From the NCBI GenBank assembly GCA_004376055.2, contig CP049016.1, forward strand, positions 2,108,001 to 2,172,000: a stretch of 64,000 bases of DNA, given 5' to 3'. Below, one piece after another: positions 57,059-64,000 of the stretch (the stretch's first letter is position 1; every line of letters starts with the position of its first letter). The DNA is from Nitrospirales bacterium LBB_01. GTDB taxonomy: Bacteria > Nitrospirota > Thermodesulfovibrionia > Thermodesulfovibrionales > Magnetobacteriaceae. Position numbers and translations under genes: made by a program. The notes beneath the pieces are model-generated. The model did not search any database. It was not told where the DNA came from and saw only the letters and a list, made by a program, of their open reading frames with translations.

Positions 57059-58261
57059 ATGGGTAAGAAGTACGAAACGCCGTTACTGGATGAGCTTAAA
57101 AAAGGAGCTTTTCCGAGTTTTGTAACGGAAATTGAAAAAGCAGCAGCCCGTTCGGGAATGCCGGATGACCTGGCAAGCATGGCATCTGACCTTTTAGGGC
57201 ATACTGAGTTGTGCTTTAAAGAGAAAGTAACCCACTGGAAACACGGTGGAATCGTTGGAGTAAGGGGGTACGGCGGCGGCGTTATCGGAAGATATTCTGA
57301 TATACCGGCTCAATTCCCGGGCGTTGCCCATTTCCACACTGTAAGAATAAACAGCCCGTCAGGGTTTTATTATCAGGCTGATGCGTTACAAGAGGTCATG
57401 GATCTATGGGATAAACACGGTTCTGGACTTACCAATATGCACGGTTCTACCGGCGATATGGTTATGCTTGGAACACGTACAGAGCATCTTGAGCCTTTCT
57501 TTGCTGAGGTTTCATCCAGAGGATGGGATTTGGGCGGTTCCGGTTCAGCTATGAGAACACCAAGCTGTTGTTTAGGTATGTCTCGTTGTGAGTGGGCAAA
57601 CATTGACACAATGGCAATAACCAATGACATAACTCAGCACTATCAGGACGAAATGCACAGACCTGCGTTCCCTTATAAGTTTAAATTTAAAGTGGCAGGC
57701 TGTCCGGTTGACTGTATCGCATCCATAGCAAGAGCCGATATGTCGGTAATTGGCACATGGAAAGGCGATATTCGCATAGATCAGGCTGAGGTGAAAGAGT
57801 ACGCTAAGAAAATGAACATACAGTCTGAGGTCATTGATATGTGTCCAACCAGCTGTGTTACTCTTAGCGGCAGTGAGTTAAAGATTGATAATTCTCAGTG
57901 CAACAGATGTATGCACTGTATAGCAAGAATGCCTAAAGCTCTAAGACCCGGAACTGAAAAAGGCGCGACTCTTCTTATAGGAAGCAAGGCGCCAATCGTA
58001 ACCGGAGCACTTCTTTCATGGGTAATCGTGCCGTTTATAAAGATGGAACCACCGTATGAGGAGTTTTACGACCTCATTGGCAAAATATGGGAATGGTGGG
58101 ATGAAAACGGCAAAAACCGTGAGAGAATCGGTGAGCTAATAGAAAGAGTATCGTTCCCTAAATTCCTGAAAGAAGTCGGCCTTGATCCACACCCTGCAAT
58201 GATTAAAGAGCCGAGGCGTGACCCGTTCTTCTTCTGGTCAGAGGAAGATCTTATAAAGTAA
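57059..58261 (+). CDS. dsrA: Dissimilatory sulfite reductase alpha subunit
   Basis: 400 aa. THWKHGGIVGVRGYGGGVIGRY and FPGVAHFHTVR are DsrA signatures. Siroheme-[4Fe-4S] cysteines: CLGMSRC (C-X5-C, about 169-175) and CPVDC (C-X3-C, about 214). An inserted ferredoxin domain (about 260-292) has CPTSC and CNRCMHC. It reduces sulfite with DsrB. Somewhat shorter than Desulfovibrio DsrA (437 aa). SD AGGAGG is strong. dsrB starts 60 bp later and a dsrD follows, marking the reductive type. Confidence 0.97.
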   Translation: MGKKYETPLLDELKKGAFPSFVTEIEKAAARSGMPDDLASMASDLLGHTELCFKEKVTHWKHGGIVGVRGYGGGVIGRYSDIPAQFPGVAHFHTVRINSPSGFYYQADALQEVMDLWDKHGSGLTNMHGSTGDMVMLGTRTEHLEPFFAEVSSRGWDLGGSGSAMRTPSCCLGMSRCEWANIDTMAITNDITQHYQDEMHRPAFPYKFKFKVAGCPVDCIASIARADMSVIGTWKGDIRIDQAEVKEYAKKMNIQSEVIDMCPTSCVTLSGSELKIDNSQCNRCMHCIARMPKALRPGTEKGATLLIGSKAPIVTGALLSWVIVPFIKMEPPYEEFYDLIGKIWEWWDENGKNRERIGELIERVSFPKFLKEVGLDPHPAMIKEPRRDPFFFWSEEDLIK

Positions 58262-58321
58262 GGTTCATAATGTTTAAACATATGAAAAACTTTAATTATA
58301 AATTAAGGAGGAGTTAACAGT

Positions 58322-59395
58322 ATGTCAACACCGGAAAGACAGACAGACATAGGCCCACCCCATTATGAAAAATTTTTACACCCTGTAATAAAGAAAAACT
58401 ACGGTAAGTGGAAATATCACGAAATCCTGAGTCCTGGACACATGGTCCACGTGTCAGAAAGCGGCGAGAAAATCTTCACCGTAAGAATAGCATCACCGAG
58501 ACTTTTATCCACTGATACAATCAGAGAGTACTGTGCAATAGCCAAGAAGCACTCAGAGGGTTTCCTTCGCTTTACCACAAGAAACAACGTTGAATTCTTT
58601 GCAACCACCGAAGACGGCGCAAAGGCTCTAATGGCTGACTTAAAGTCAAAAGGTTACATGATGGGCGGCATAGGGCCAAGAATCAGTAACGTTGTTCACA
58701 CTCAGGGATGGGTACACTGCCATTCAGCAGCTACCGACGCATCCGGCATAGTGAAGGCTCTTATGGATGAGCTTGCCGAATACTTTACAACTAAAGAGCT
58801 TCAAAACAGAGTCAGACTTGCCGTAGCTTGCTGCGTTAACATGTGCGGTGCTGTCCACTGTTCAGACATAGCAATTGTGGGAGTTCACAAGACCCCGCCA
58901 AGAATTGATCATGAAAACGTTAAGAACGCTTGTGAAGTTCCCTCAACAATCGGTTCATGTCCTACAAGCGCAATCAGCCCTGATCCAACTAAAAAGAGCG
59001 TAAAAATTAAACTTGAAAAGTGCATGTACTGTGGTAACTGCTACTCTGTTTGTCCTGCAATGCCGATATCAGATGCAGAAAACGATGGCGTGGCCATAGT
59101 TGTTGGCGGAAAGGTCGCAAACCTTAGAACTCCGCCCAAATTCTCACGTCTTGCAGTGCCATGGATTCCGAATGAGCCGCCGAGGTGGCCAAAGGTCGTT
59201 GCAGCTGTTAAGACCATTCTTGATGCCTACATAAAAGGCGCCAGGAAGCACGAGAGAGTCGGCGAATGGGTTGATAGAATCGGCTGGGAGAGTTTCTTTA
59301 AAGAGACCGGTCTTGAATTCAAAATCCAGCACATTGACGACTTTACATTTGCTCGTGAGACATTCAGAACATCAGCGTCATTTAAGTGGACGTAG
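58322..59395 (+). CDS. dsrB: Dissimilatory sulfite reductase beta subunit
   Basis: 357 aa. [17 protein letters not shown] (about 168-184) is the DsrB cluster-binding region, and GSCPTSAIS with [16 protein letters not shown] (about 220-250) is the ferredoxin domain. SD AAGGAGGAG. Forms the alpha2-beta2 enzyme with DsrA, with DsrC as partner (not in this window). Confidence 0.97.
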   Translation: MSTPERQTDIGPPHYEKFLHPVIKKNYGKWKYHEILSPGHMVHVSESGEKIFTVRIASPRLLSTDTIREYCAIAKKHSEGFLRFTTRNNVEFFATTEDGAKALMADLKSKGYMMGGIGPRISNVVHTQGWVHCHSAATDASGIVKALMDELAEYFTTKELQNRVRLAVACCVNMCGAVHCSDIAIVGVHKTPPRIDHENVKNACEVPSTIGSCPTSAISPDPTKKSVKIKLEKCMYCGNCYSVCPAMPISDAENDGVAIVVGGKVANLRTPPKFSRLAVPWIPNEPPRWPKVVAAVKTILDAYIKGARKHERVGEWVDRIGWESFFKETGLEFKIQHIDDFTFARETFRTSASFKWT

Positions 59396-59418
59396 AATTT
59401 AGAGAGTAATCTGACAGA

Positions 59419-59452
59419 CGAAAGGGAAGGAAATATATTTCCTTCCCTTTCG
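59419..59452. promoter_or_regulatory. Perfect 34-nt palindrome between dsrB and dsrD
   Basis: The first half starts CGAAAGGGAAGGAAATA and the second half is its exact reverse complement (17 + 17, no spacer). In RNA it would form a long hairpin 23 bases after the dsrB stop and 23 bases before dsrD. The following bases are TTATAAAAAAAATAA, not a T-run, so it is not a classic terminator; it may protect the 3' end of dsrAB mRNA or cut down read-through into dsrD. Confidence 0.8.
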
Positions 59453-59475
59453 TTATAAAAAAAATAATTGTTGAG

Positions 59476-59700
59476 GTGTTTATGGATAAAGAAGAAGTAA
59501 AAAAATTAGTATATAAACTGGTAGAAGACTCAACCGGCAAAAAAAAGCTGAAACAGACCGACATCCTTAAGAAAATCTCGGCAGACCACGGTATAGAGAA
59601 GGACGAGGTAAAGGCTGCAGTGCGTGATCTGGTGGATGCCGGAACCCTGATATTTACATATTTTGGCGGAAGTTTCATAGAGATTCCACCTAAAGAATAA
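59476..59700 (+). CDS. dsrD: DsrD, sulfite reductase activator
   Basis: 74 aa winged-helix protein (EEVKKLVYKLVEDSTGKKKLKQTDILKKIS...FTYFGGSFIEIP), typical DsrD length. DsrD is reported to activate DsrAB and is found in reducers and disproportionators rather than sulfur oxidisers. SD is weak (GTTGAGGTG). Followed by a terminator. Confidence 0.95.
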   Translation: MFMDKEEVKKLVYKLVEDSTGKKKLKQTDILKKISADHGIEKDEVKAAVRDLVDAGTLIFTYFGGSFIEIPPKE

Positions 59701-59718
59701 ACATTGCCACCTTTTATA

Positions 59719-59766
59719 GGGTAGAGAAACTGTTTAAAGGTTTTCTCTGCCCTTCTGTGGTTTTTT
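59719..59766 (+). terminator. Rho-independent terminator after dsrD
   Basis: GGGTAGAGAAAC (59719-59730) pairs with GTTTTCTCTGCCC (59740-59752), with one G-U pair and a bulge. It is followed by CTGTGG and six T (59761-59766). The distance to the T-run is a bit long. Confidence 0.65.
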
Positions 59767-59781
59767 GCCTATCAAAAAAAC

Positions 59782-59810
59782 TTGACTTTTTCCCTGCTAT
59801 TTGCTATACT
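59782..59810 (+). promoter_or_regulatory. Sigma70 promoter TTGACT-N17-TATACT
   Basis: -35 TTGACT (59782-59787), 17-bp spacer, -10 TATACT (59805-59810), right after the dsrD terminator and 84 bp before the next ATG. It is the best sigma70-like promoter in the window and shows that the 154-aa gene is a separate unit. Confidence 0.75.
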
Positions 59811-59894
59811 CGTTTTCTGCGATAACAAGGTACAATGAAGTATTGGCAAAACTCTCAGTTTATGAGATAATAACAATATATACAGGAGGAATCA

Positions 59895-60359
59895 ATGTCA
59901 AAGAAGATGACGGGACATTTTGACGATTTGATTGAGATGGCATCAGAGTTCGTACAGAAGCAAAAGGGAGTGTGGGATCACACAGCATGGACTAACTTCT
60001 TAGCTGAGGCTAAGACTATGGGCTTTGAGGTAAACGATGAGTTAAAGTCGTATCTTGGCACTTTGCTTGACTCAATGAAGAGAGTTTACAATGCCGCAGC
60101 TGCCACTGAAAGCATAACTAAACTAATGACTGGCATGACAGAAAACACTGTTGATTTCATGAAAAAAACAAAAGGCGTGTGGGATCACGATGGTTGGCAG
60201 AGCTATCTTAAAGACATTCAGAAAAAGGGCTTAGACCTAAATGATGAAACAACGAAGTACCTCGGTGGTGTGTTGGAGGCATCTAAGGAACTTTATGCGT
60301 TTCCAGCAATTGCTAACAAGATGATGGCAAAAGCTTCTAAAAAGTCAAAAGAAGCCTAA
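59895..60359 (+). CDS. Conserved-looking hypothetical protein with two tandem KGVWDH repeats
   Basis: 154 aa, soluble, helical. Two ~50-residue repeats: FVQKQKGVWDHTAWTNFL...VNDELKSYLG (about 18-68) and FMKKTKGVWDHDGWQSYL...LNDETTKYLG (about 89-140), sharing KGVWDH, W, G, ND-E and YLG. No cysteines or signal peptide. SD CAGGAGGAATC is strong and the promoter upstream is near consensus, so it is probably well expressed. Some resemblance in length and amphipathic helices to phasins, but I do not recognise a family. It lies downstream of dsrABD but in its own unit. Confidence 0.85.
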   Translation: MSKKMTGHFDDLIEMASEFVQKQKGVWDHTAWTNFLAEAKTMGFEVNDELKSYLGTLLDSMKRVYNAAAATESITKLMTGMTENTVDFMKKTKGVWDHDGWQSYLKDIQKKGLDLNDETTKYLGGVLEASKELYAFPAIANKMMAKASKKSKEA

Positions 60360-60453
60360 AGAACACAACAAAATCAGTAGTTGACTCTTACGGTTTACGA
60401 AAAGTGGACGAAAGGGGTGACGTGATGATGGGCTGGCTGTCGTTAAGCAGAGG

Positions 60454-60792
60454 ATGAGTGATAATATGTCGTTTCTGAGGATAGTTAAGGCTGCCGTGTG
60501 TTGTTTGCTTTTATCGGCGCTTTTAGCAAGTTGTGGGTTTGTTTCTGACGGACCCTCCGGTTGGGCTGTTAATAATATCAAGCTTCCTGTAGCTAAGGGC
60601 CCTGCCGCAAGTGGATATAAAGAGGGGTTAGCGTGTATTTATGCCGCATTTGGTATGATTTCTCTTGGGGATGCCTCAATAGAAAGCGCTATGAGATCTG
60701 GCGGTATAAAAGAAATATATACCATTGATACAACTGCACAGAGCTTCTTTGGATTTTACACCAGGCAATGCACTGTTATTGTAGGAAATTAG
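60454..60792 (+). CDS. TRL-like family lipoprotein
   Basis: 112 aa. Hydrophobic signal and lipobox LLASC (Cys about 27). The mature part GLACIYAAFGMISLGDASIESAMRSGGIKEIYTID...TVIVGN fits the TRL-like family (PF13146), of unknown function. The start may be 60454 or the in-frame ATG 60466; neither has a well-placed SD. Confidence 0.75.
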   Translation: MSDNMSFLRIVKAAVCCLLLSALLASCGFVSDGPSGWAVNNIKLPVAKGPAASGYKEGLACIYAAFGMISLGDASIESAMRSGGIKEIYTIDTTAQSFFGFYTRQCTVIVGN

Positions 60793-60827
60793 GACAGCAG
60801 ATTACTGAAAAAAGTGTGATGGCAAGG

Positions 60828-60889
60828 CAGGGCAGAAAGTGTGCGAGTAAAGCTGGCGGTTCCCATGCAACTTACCCACTCAAGCCCTG
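60828..60889. other. Imperfect hairpin in a convergent gap
   Basis: CAGGGC (60828-60833) pairs with GCCCTG (60884-60889); inside, GTGCGAGTAA and TTACCCACTC pair in part. It lies between the 3' ends of the TRL gene and the dciA-like gene, so it may be a two-way terminator; no T-run. No match to a known RNA family that I can see. Confidence 0.35.
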
Positions 60890-60936
60890 TCATGTTTGTA
60901 TGTGTTGGTGTAGATAGAGCACTTACTATATTTAGT

Positions 60937-61371
60937 TCACTTAATGCCGTTTAGAATGGATTTTTTGATGCAGTTTGCAAAACGCTGTCGCAGCTCAGGG
61001 TCATTAATTACAGCAGTTGTTTCATCTATGAATTCCTTGTCGCTTTCTTTTAAAACTGTTGGCTTACTCTTAGGGGCTTCTTCTGTCGCAGCCTCAGGAA
61101 TATCTCTGACACGGAATTTTATTTCGCTTATTTTGAAATTCTGTAGTTTTGAAATCATCATCCCCCTGTAGAAATGCAGTTCTTTAAGCCACAGCTCCGA
61201 TGATACATCTACAGTGAGACGACCGCTTTGAAAGAACACTGGCCGAGTGTTATCAGAAACGGCGCCTTTAAACACTAAAGCCCATATGTTTTTTATTCTC
61301 TCTAAAGTAAAACCATCCAGTATCCCAAGATCTCCGCAGAGAGACTCTAACAAAGAGGCGGACGTTATCAT
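60937..61371 (-). CDS. DUF721 / DciA-like protein
   Basis: 144 aa. The N-terminal ~90 residues (IKNIWALVFKGAVSDNTRPVFFQSGRLTVDVSSELWLKELHFYRGMMISKLQ) match DUF721, the domain of the helicase loader DciA. The C-terminal part is charged and lower in complexity. It probably helps to load DnaB. It follows rpmB by 13 bp, so likely one operon. Confidence 0.8.
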   Translation of the reverse strand: MITSASLLESLCGDLGILDGFTLERIKNIWALVFKGAVSDNTRPVFFQSGRLTVDVSSELWLKELHFYRGMMISKLQNFKISEIKFRVRDIPEAATEEAPKSKPTVLKESDKEFIDETTAVINDPELRQRFANCIKKSILNGIK

Positions 61372-61384
61372 TTAGTTATGATGG

Positions 61385-61573
61385 TTATATCGCTTTTGTA
61401 ACAAATCCGGAACGTAAACACCTTGTGCACACTATAACTCTTCTTGGGCCTTTGTTTGTTATAGCTTTTACCTTCTGAAGGTTTGGCTTAAACCACCTTT
61501 TGGTTTTGTTATTTGCATGACTGACGTTGTTACCGACGGTTTTTATCTTACCACAAGCTATACAGGTTGCCAA
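61385..61573 (-). CDS. rpmB: 50S ribosomal protein L28
   Basis: 62 aa: MATCIACGK...[21 protein letters not shown]...VCTRCLRSG. It has CxxC (4-7) and a second CxxC (about 49-52), so it is the zinc-binding form. SD AAGGAGG is strong. Confidence 0.97.
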   Translation of the reverse strand: MATCIACGKIKTVGNNVSHANNKTKRWFKPNLQKVKAITNKGPRRVIVCTRCLRSGFVTKAI

Positions 61574-61669
61574 CTTTACATCCTCCTTAAATATTTCTTT
61601 ATTACATCTCTTATTCTTACGTAATCAGGTATTGTAACATAGAAAGTATATGTAAATTCAAGCTGCTTT

Positions 61670-62470
61670 TTATTTGTGCAATTTTTTCTCATTGAACAGG
61701 AAATCACCTGTCAGATTAAAACACAACGCTGTCAGAGCAATAGCCAGCCCCGGAAAAATTACCATCCACGGTTCTGAGAGCAGATAGGCTCTGTTTTCGC
61801 TAATCATGTTGCCCCAGCTTGGAATCGGCGGCTGTGGACCCAGCCCAAGGAAACTTAACGATGCCTCCGTTAAAATGTAGCCGCTGAACTTTAATCCAAA
61901 CATCGCCACCGCTATGGGCATACACTGCGGCAGCACATAAAGGGCTATGATTCGCAGATTACCGGCGCCTATTGCACGTGCCGCCTCAATGTAAGGCATT
62001 TCCTTTATCTTTAACACCTGTCCTCGTATAAGTCTTGCAAAAGCCGCCCACCCCACTATTGATATTGCAGCCATCACTGTAAAAACACTGGGCGGCATCA
62101 GCACAGAAATTCCTATAGCTAATAATAGAGACGGGAAAGAAAGCGTCAGATCCACTAAAGCCATCAAAAGTGTATCCACTACACCGCCAAAAAACCCTGA
62201 GACTAATCCCACAAAAAACCCGATTGACAATGCTGCTGCTGCTGCGATAAATGAAACCCCAAGGGAAATCCTCCCGCCGTACAGTATGCGGCATAACACA
62301 TCACGCCCTAAGCTGTCTGTGCCGCATGGGTGTTTAGCTGTCGGAGTCTCCTTAATGCTGTATAAGTCTATTTTAAATGGATCATACGGGGTTAAGAATC
62401 CAGCAAATATTACGGCTAACACTATAACAGCTAACAATCCCAGCGGGATGAATTTGACTGTTGCACTCAT
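61670..62470 (-). CDS. ABC transporter permease, Opp/Dpp C-type
   Basis: 266 aa, about six membrane segments. KHPCGTDSLGRDVLCRILYGGRISL and the EAA loop YIEAARAIGAGNLRIIALYVLPQCMP (about 160) are DppC/OppC signatures; PPIPSWGNMISE near the end. Starts inside the stop of the B-type gene (4-bp overlap). Binding protein and ATPases are not in the window. Imports peptides or nickel-like complexes. Confidence 0.93.
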   Translation of the reverse strand: MSATVKFIPLGLLAVIVLAVIFAGFLTPYDPFKIDLYSIKETPTAKHPCGTDSLGRDVLCRILYGGRISLGVSFIAAAAALSIGFFVGLVSGFFGGVVDTLLMALVDLTLSFPSLLLAIGISVLMPPSVFTVMAAISIVGWAAFARLIRGQVLKIKEMPYIEAARAIGAGNLRIIALYVLPQCMPIAVAMFGLKFSGYILTEASLSFLGLGPQPPIPSWGNMISENRAYLLSEPWMVIFPGLAIALTALCFNLTGDFLFNEKKLHK

Positions 62471-63387
62471 GACACTCTGACCCTCGGATCCACATACCTA
62501 TAAATAATATCCACCGCCGCATTTATAAAAACAAAAATAAAAGTGCCAGTTATTATACACCCTAACACAACCGGATAGTCACGCTTTAAAATGCCGTCAA
62601 CCGTGAAACGCCCAATGCCGTCCCAGCCAAAAATTGTCTCAGTTAACACTGCCCCGTTTAGAAAACTTGCAAAATCAAGTCCTATCACAGTTATAACTGG
62701 TATCAGAGTGTTTTTTAGTATGTGAATAAAGTTAATCCTGAGATGAGTCAAGCCCTTTGCTTTTAACACCTTCACAAACGGCAAGTCAATTGTTTCTATA
62801 ACGGATGCCCTGGTAATTCTGGAAATGCTGGAAATTACAGGCAGCGACAATGTTATAGCTGGAAGAATCAGAAATTTTAAGCCACCAGTACCAGAGGGTG
62901 GAAGGAGTTTTAGTTTTAAACTAAGAACAAGCATTAAAATTAGTCCGCTCCAAAACACAGGCATACTTATACCTGCCAGAGAAAGCGTTGAAAGCATCCT
63001 GTCAGCCAATTTGCCGTTGTTAAGACCGGAGAGAAACCCATAGAGAACTCCCAGCACTGTTGCCAAAAGTACGGCAGAGGCGGCAAGGGCAAGCGTGTTT
63101 GGGAGTTTTCTCAGTATCTCATCAAGCACATCTCGGTTTGAGTAGTAAGAGCGACCAAGATTACCTCTTATAACAAGACTTACATACCCTGTGTACTGAA
63201 AAATTATCGGCTTATCAACTCCCAAAGACGCTCGTATCCGCTCTAAATCCTCTGGTTTTGCGTGCTGTCCGACAAGCCCCTCGGCAGGGTCACCTGGCAG
63301 CATGTTTATTAGTAAAAAAGTGATAAGGGTTATCCCAAAAACCAACAAAACCACAACTGCTGTTTTTTTTATGATAAACCTAAGCAT
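62467..63387 (-). CDS. ABC transporter permease, Opp/Dpp B-type
   Basis: 306 aa, six membrane segments. FLLINMLPGDPAEGLVGQHAKPEDLERIRASLGVDKPIIFQY is the DppB/OppB N-terminus; the EAA-like loop FVKVLKAKGLTHLRINFIHILKNTLIP is at about 205. It ends with YRYVDPRVRVS. Pairs with the C-type permease. The start is divergent from the lipoprotein gene at 63565. Confidence 0.93.
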   Translation of the reverse strand: MLRFIIKKTAVVVLLVFGITLITFLLINMLPGDPAEGLVGQHAKPEDLERIRASLGVDKPIIFQYTGYVSLVIRGNLGRSYYSNRDVLDEILRKLPNTLALAASAVLLATVLGVLYGFLSGLNNGKLADRMLSTLSLAGISMPVFWSGLILMLVLSLKLKLLPPSGTGGLKFLILPAITLSLPVISSISRITRASVIETIDLPFVKVLKAKGLTHLRINFIHILKNTLIPVITVIGLDFASFLNGAVLTETIFGWDGIGRFTVDGILKRDYPVVLGCIITGTFIFVFINAAVDIIYRYVDPRVRVS

Positions 63388-63564
63388 ATCCCAGAGCCAT
63401 CCTAAGAGTAATTATAGCATACTCGCTAAATCCGGCGTACTACCCCTAAATATATAATGGAGCCTCTAAAGTTTTCTCTTAAAGAACTAATTAAAGTGTT
63501 TGTGTTACAATATATCTGCTCATGTTTGTAGCTTGCTTATTTTGAAATTTTGGAGGAATTTGTT

Positions 63565-64000
63565 ATGAAAAGGTTATTTTTCTTATTGTTTATATTTCTT
63601 ATTATCACATTAAATGGATGCGGAGGAGGCCCCATAGCTGGGTCAACAACAACGACAACAACATCGGATGGCTCCTCGTCAACAACAACGACAACGGCGG
63701 CTTCTTCTGACAACTATACATGGACAGCTGAAACGACTGCTAGCAGCAGAAATTGGCACTCAATAGCGTCATCATCGGACGGAACCACACTTGTTGCAGC
63801 AGTTTACGGCGGATATATTTATACATCGTCAAATTCCGGTTCCTCATGGACAGTGCGAAGCGGCGGCGGGAGCAGAAATTGGTATGCTATAGCGTCATCA
63901 TCTGACGGCACAAAGCTTGCAGCAACAGTGTATGGCGGATATATCTATACATCGACAGATTCCGGTTCCACATGGACGTCTCAAACAGGTGCCGGCAGCA
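63565..64000 (+). CDS. Lipoprotein with tandem Asp-box-like repeats, cut by the window end
   Basis: The ATG at 63565 has GGAGG eight bases before it. Signal MKRLFFLLFIFLIITLNGC gives lipobox LNGC. A Thr/Ser-rich linker (STTTTTTSDG...STTTTT) follows, then repeats of about 43 residues: WTAETTASSRNWHSIASSSDGT.., VYGGYIYTSSNSGSSW, and a second copy with VYGGYIYTSTDSGSTW, then a third begins. The S-x-D-x-G-x-T-W pattern resembles Asp-box/BNR beta-propeller repeats. The frame is open to the last base. It probably has a surface or secreted binding role. Confidence 0.85.
   Translation, partial: MKRLFFLLFIFLIITLNGCGGGPIAGSTTTTTTSDGSSSTTTTTAASSDNYTWTAETTASSRNWHSIASSSDGTTLVAAVYGGYIYTSSNSGSSWTVRSGGGSRNWYAIASSSDGTKLAATVYGGYIYTSTDSGSTWTSQTGAGS

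Noticed and set aside
59419-59452. Palindrome read as an intrinsic terminator of dsrAB
   Set aside because: No T-run on either side; the next bases on the plus strand are TTATAAAAAA. Kept as a hairpin of unknown role.
60828-60889. SRP RNA or riboswitch candidate
   Set aside because: No GNRA-tetraloop/asymmetric-loop signature or known riboswitch core; it lies at the 3' ends of two convergent genes.
63640-64000. CRISPR-like or non-coding tandem repeat
   Set aside because: Units keep one reading frame and code for Asp-box-like repeats after a lipoprotein signal.

Overview
The window looks like a chromosome segment of an anaerobic, Gram-negative bacterium. It carries a reductive-type dissimilatory sulfite reductase (dsrA, dsrB, dsrD), an acetate uptake/activation operon (acs, actP-like, DUF485), a FeoB ferrous iron transporter with a DtxR-FeoA regulator, lipoproteins and an outer-membrane beta-barrel protein. 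The mix and style suggest a Nitrospirota (Thermodesulfovibrio/Magnetobacterium-like) sulfate or sulfur metaboliser. That taxonomic call is an inference from gene content, not from an alignment.

Region 1 (1-31118, +) is a large nonribosomal peptide synthetase (NRPS) locus. Three NRPS genes give the order [..A-T-E-C] | [A-T-C-A-T-E] | [C-A-T-C-A-T-TE]; the first starts outside the window. The boundary between NRPS 1 and NRPS 2 falls inside a module, between the C and A domains, and 6.5 kb of other genes lie between the two halves. From binding-pocket residues, the readable A domains look like unassigned, Phe-like (followed by an epimerase), Gly-like and aromatic-like. Interspersed are a DNA methyltransferase/restriction enzyme pair, an outer-membrane protein, an asparagine synthetase, an Asp/Glu-type racemase co-translated with NRPS 2, a DUF697 membrane protein, and a tight four-gene operon (AlaX-like tRNA-editing protein, radical SAM enzyme, unknown protein, Hanks-type kinase). 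Three toxin-antitoxin-type pairs (UPF0175/DUF3368, MNT/HEPN, HicBA) are also present, with an S12 beta-lactamase-family lipoprotein at the end. No MbtH-like protein, phosphopantetheinyl transferase or dedicated exporter is visible.

Region 2 (31261-37936, -) is the acetate operon: DUF294 signalling protein, DEDDh exonuclease, DUF485, SSS-family acetate permease and acetyl-CoA synthetase. Region 3 (38149-43392, +) is feoB, a DtxR/FeoA-domain regulator, a CCA-adding-type nucleotidyltransferase and a DUF401 permease. Region 4 (43433-46446, -) is guaB-guaA. Region 5 (46775-51178, +) is a surface-polysaccharide block: Gfo/Idh/MocA dehydrogenase, hexapeptide acyltransferase, Uma2 nuclease-like protein and heparinase II/III-like protein. 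It is followed by an NIT-domain chemoreceptor (51263-53134, +) and smc (-).

Region 6 (57059-60792, +) holds dsrA-dsrB, a perfect 34-nt palindrome, dsrD with a terminator, a sigma70-like promoter driving an internally duplicated 154-aa protein, and a TRL-like lipoprotein. Region 7 (60937-63387, -) has a DciA-like protein, rpmB and two Opp/Dpp-type permeases. The right edge (63565 on, +) opens a lipoprotein with tandem Asp-box-like repeats. No rRNA, tRNA or CRISPR array was seen. Small repeats include a 124-bp MITE-like element and a scattered attcc(t/c)GC-type hairpin repeat.
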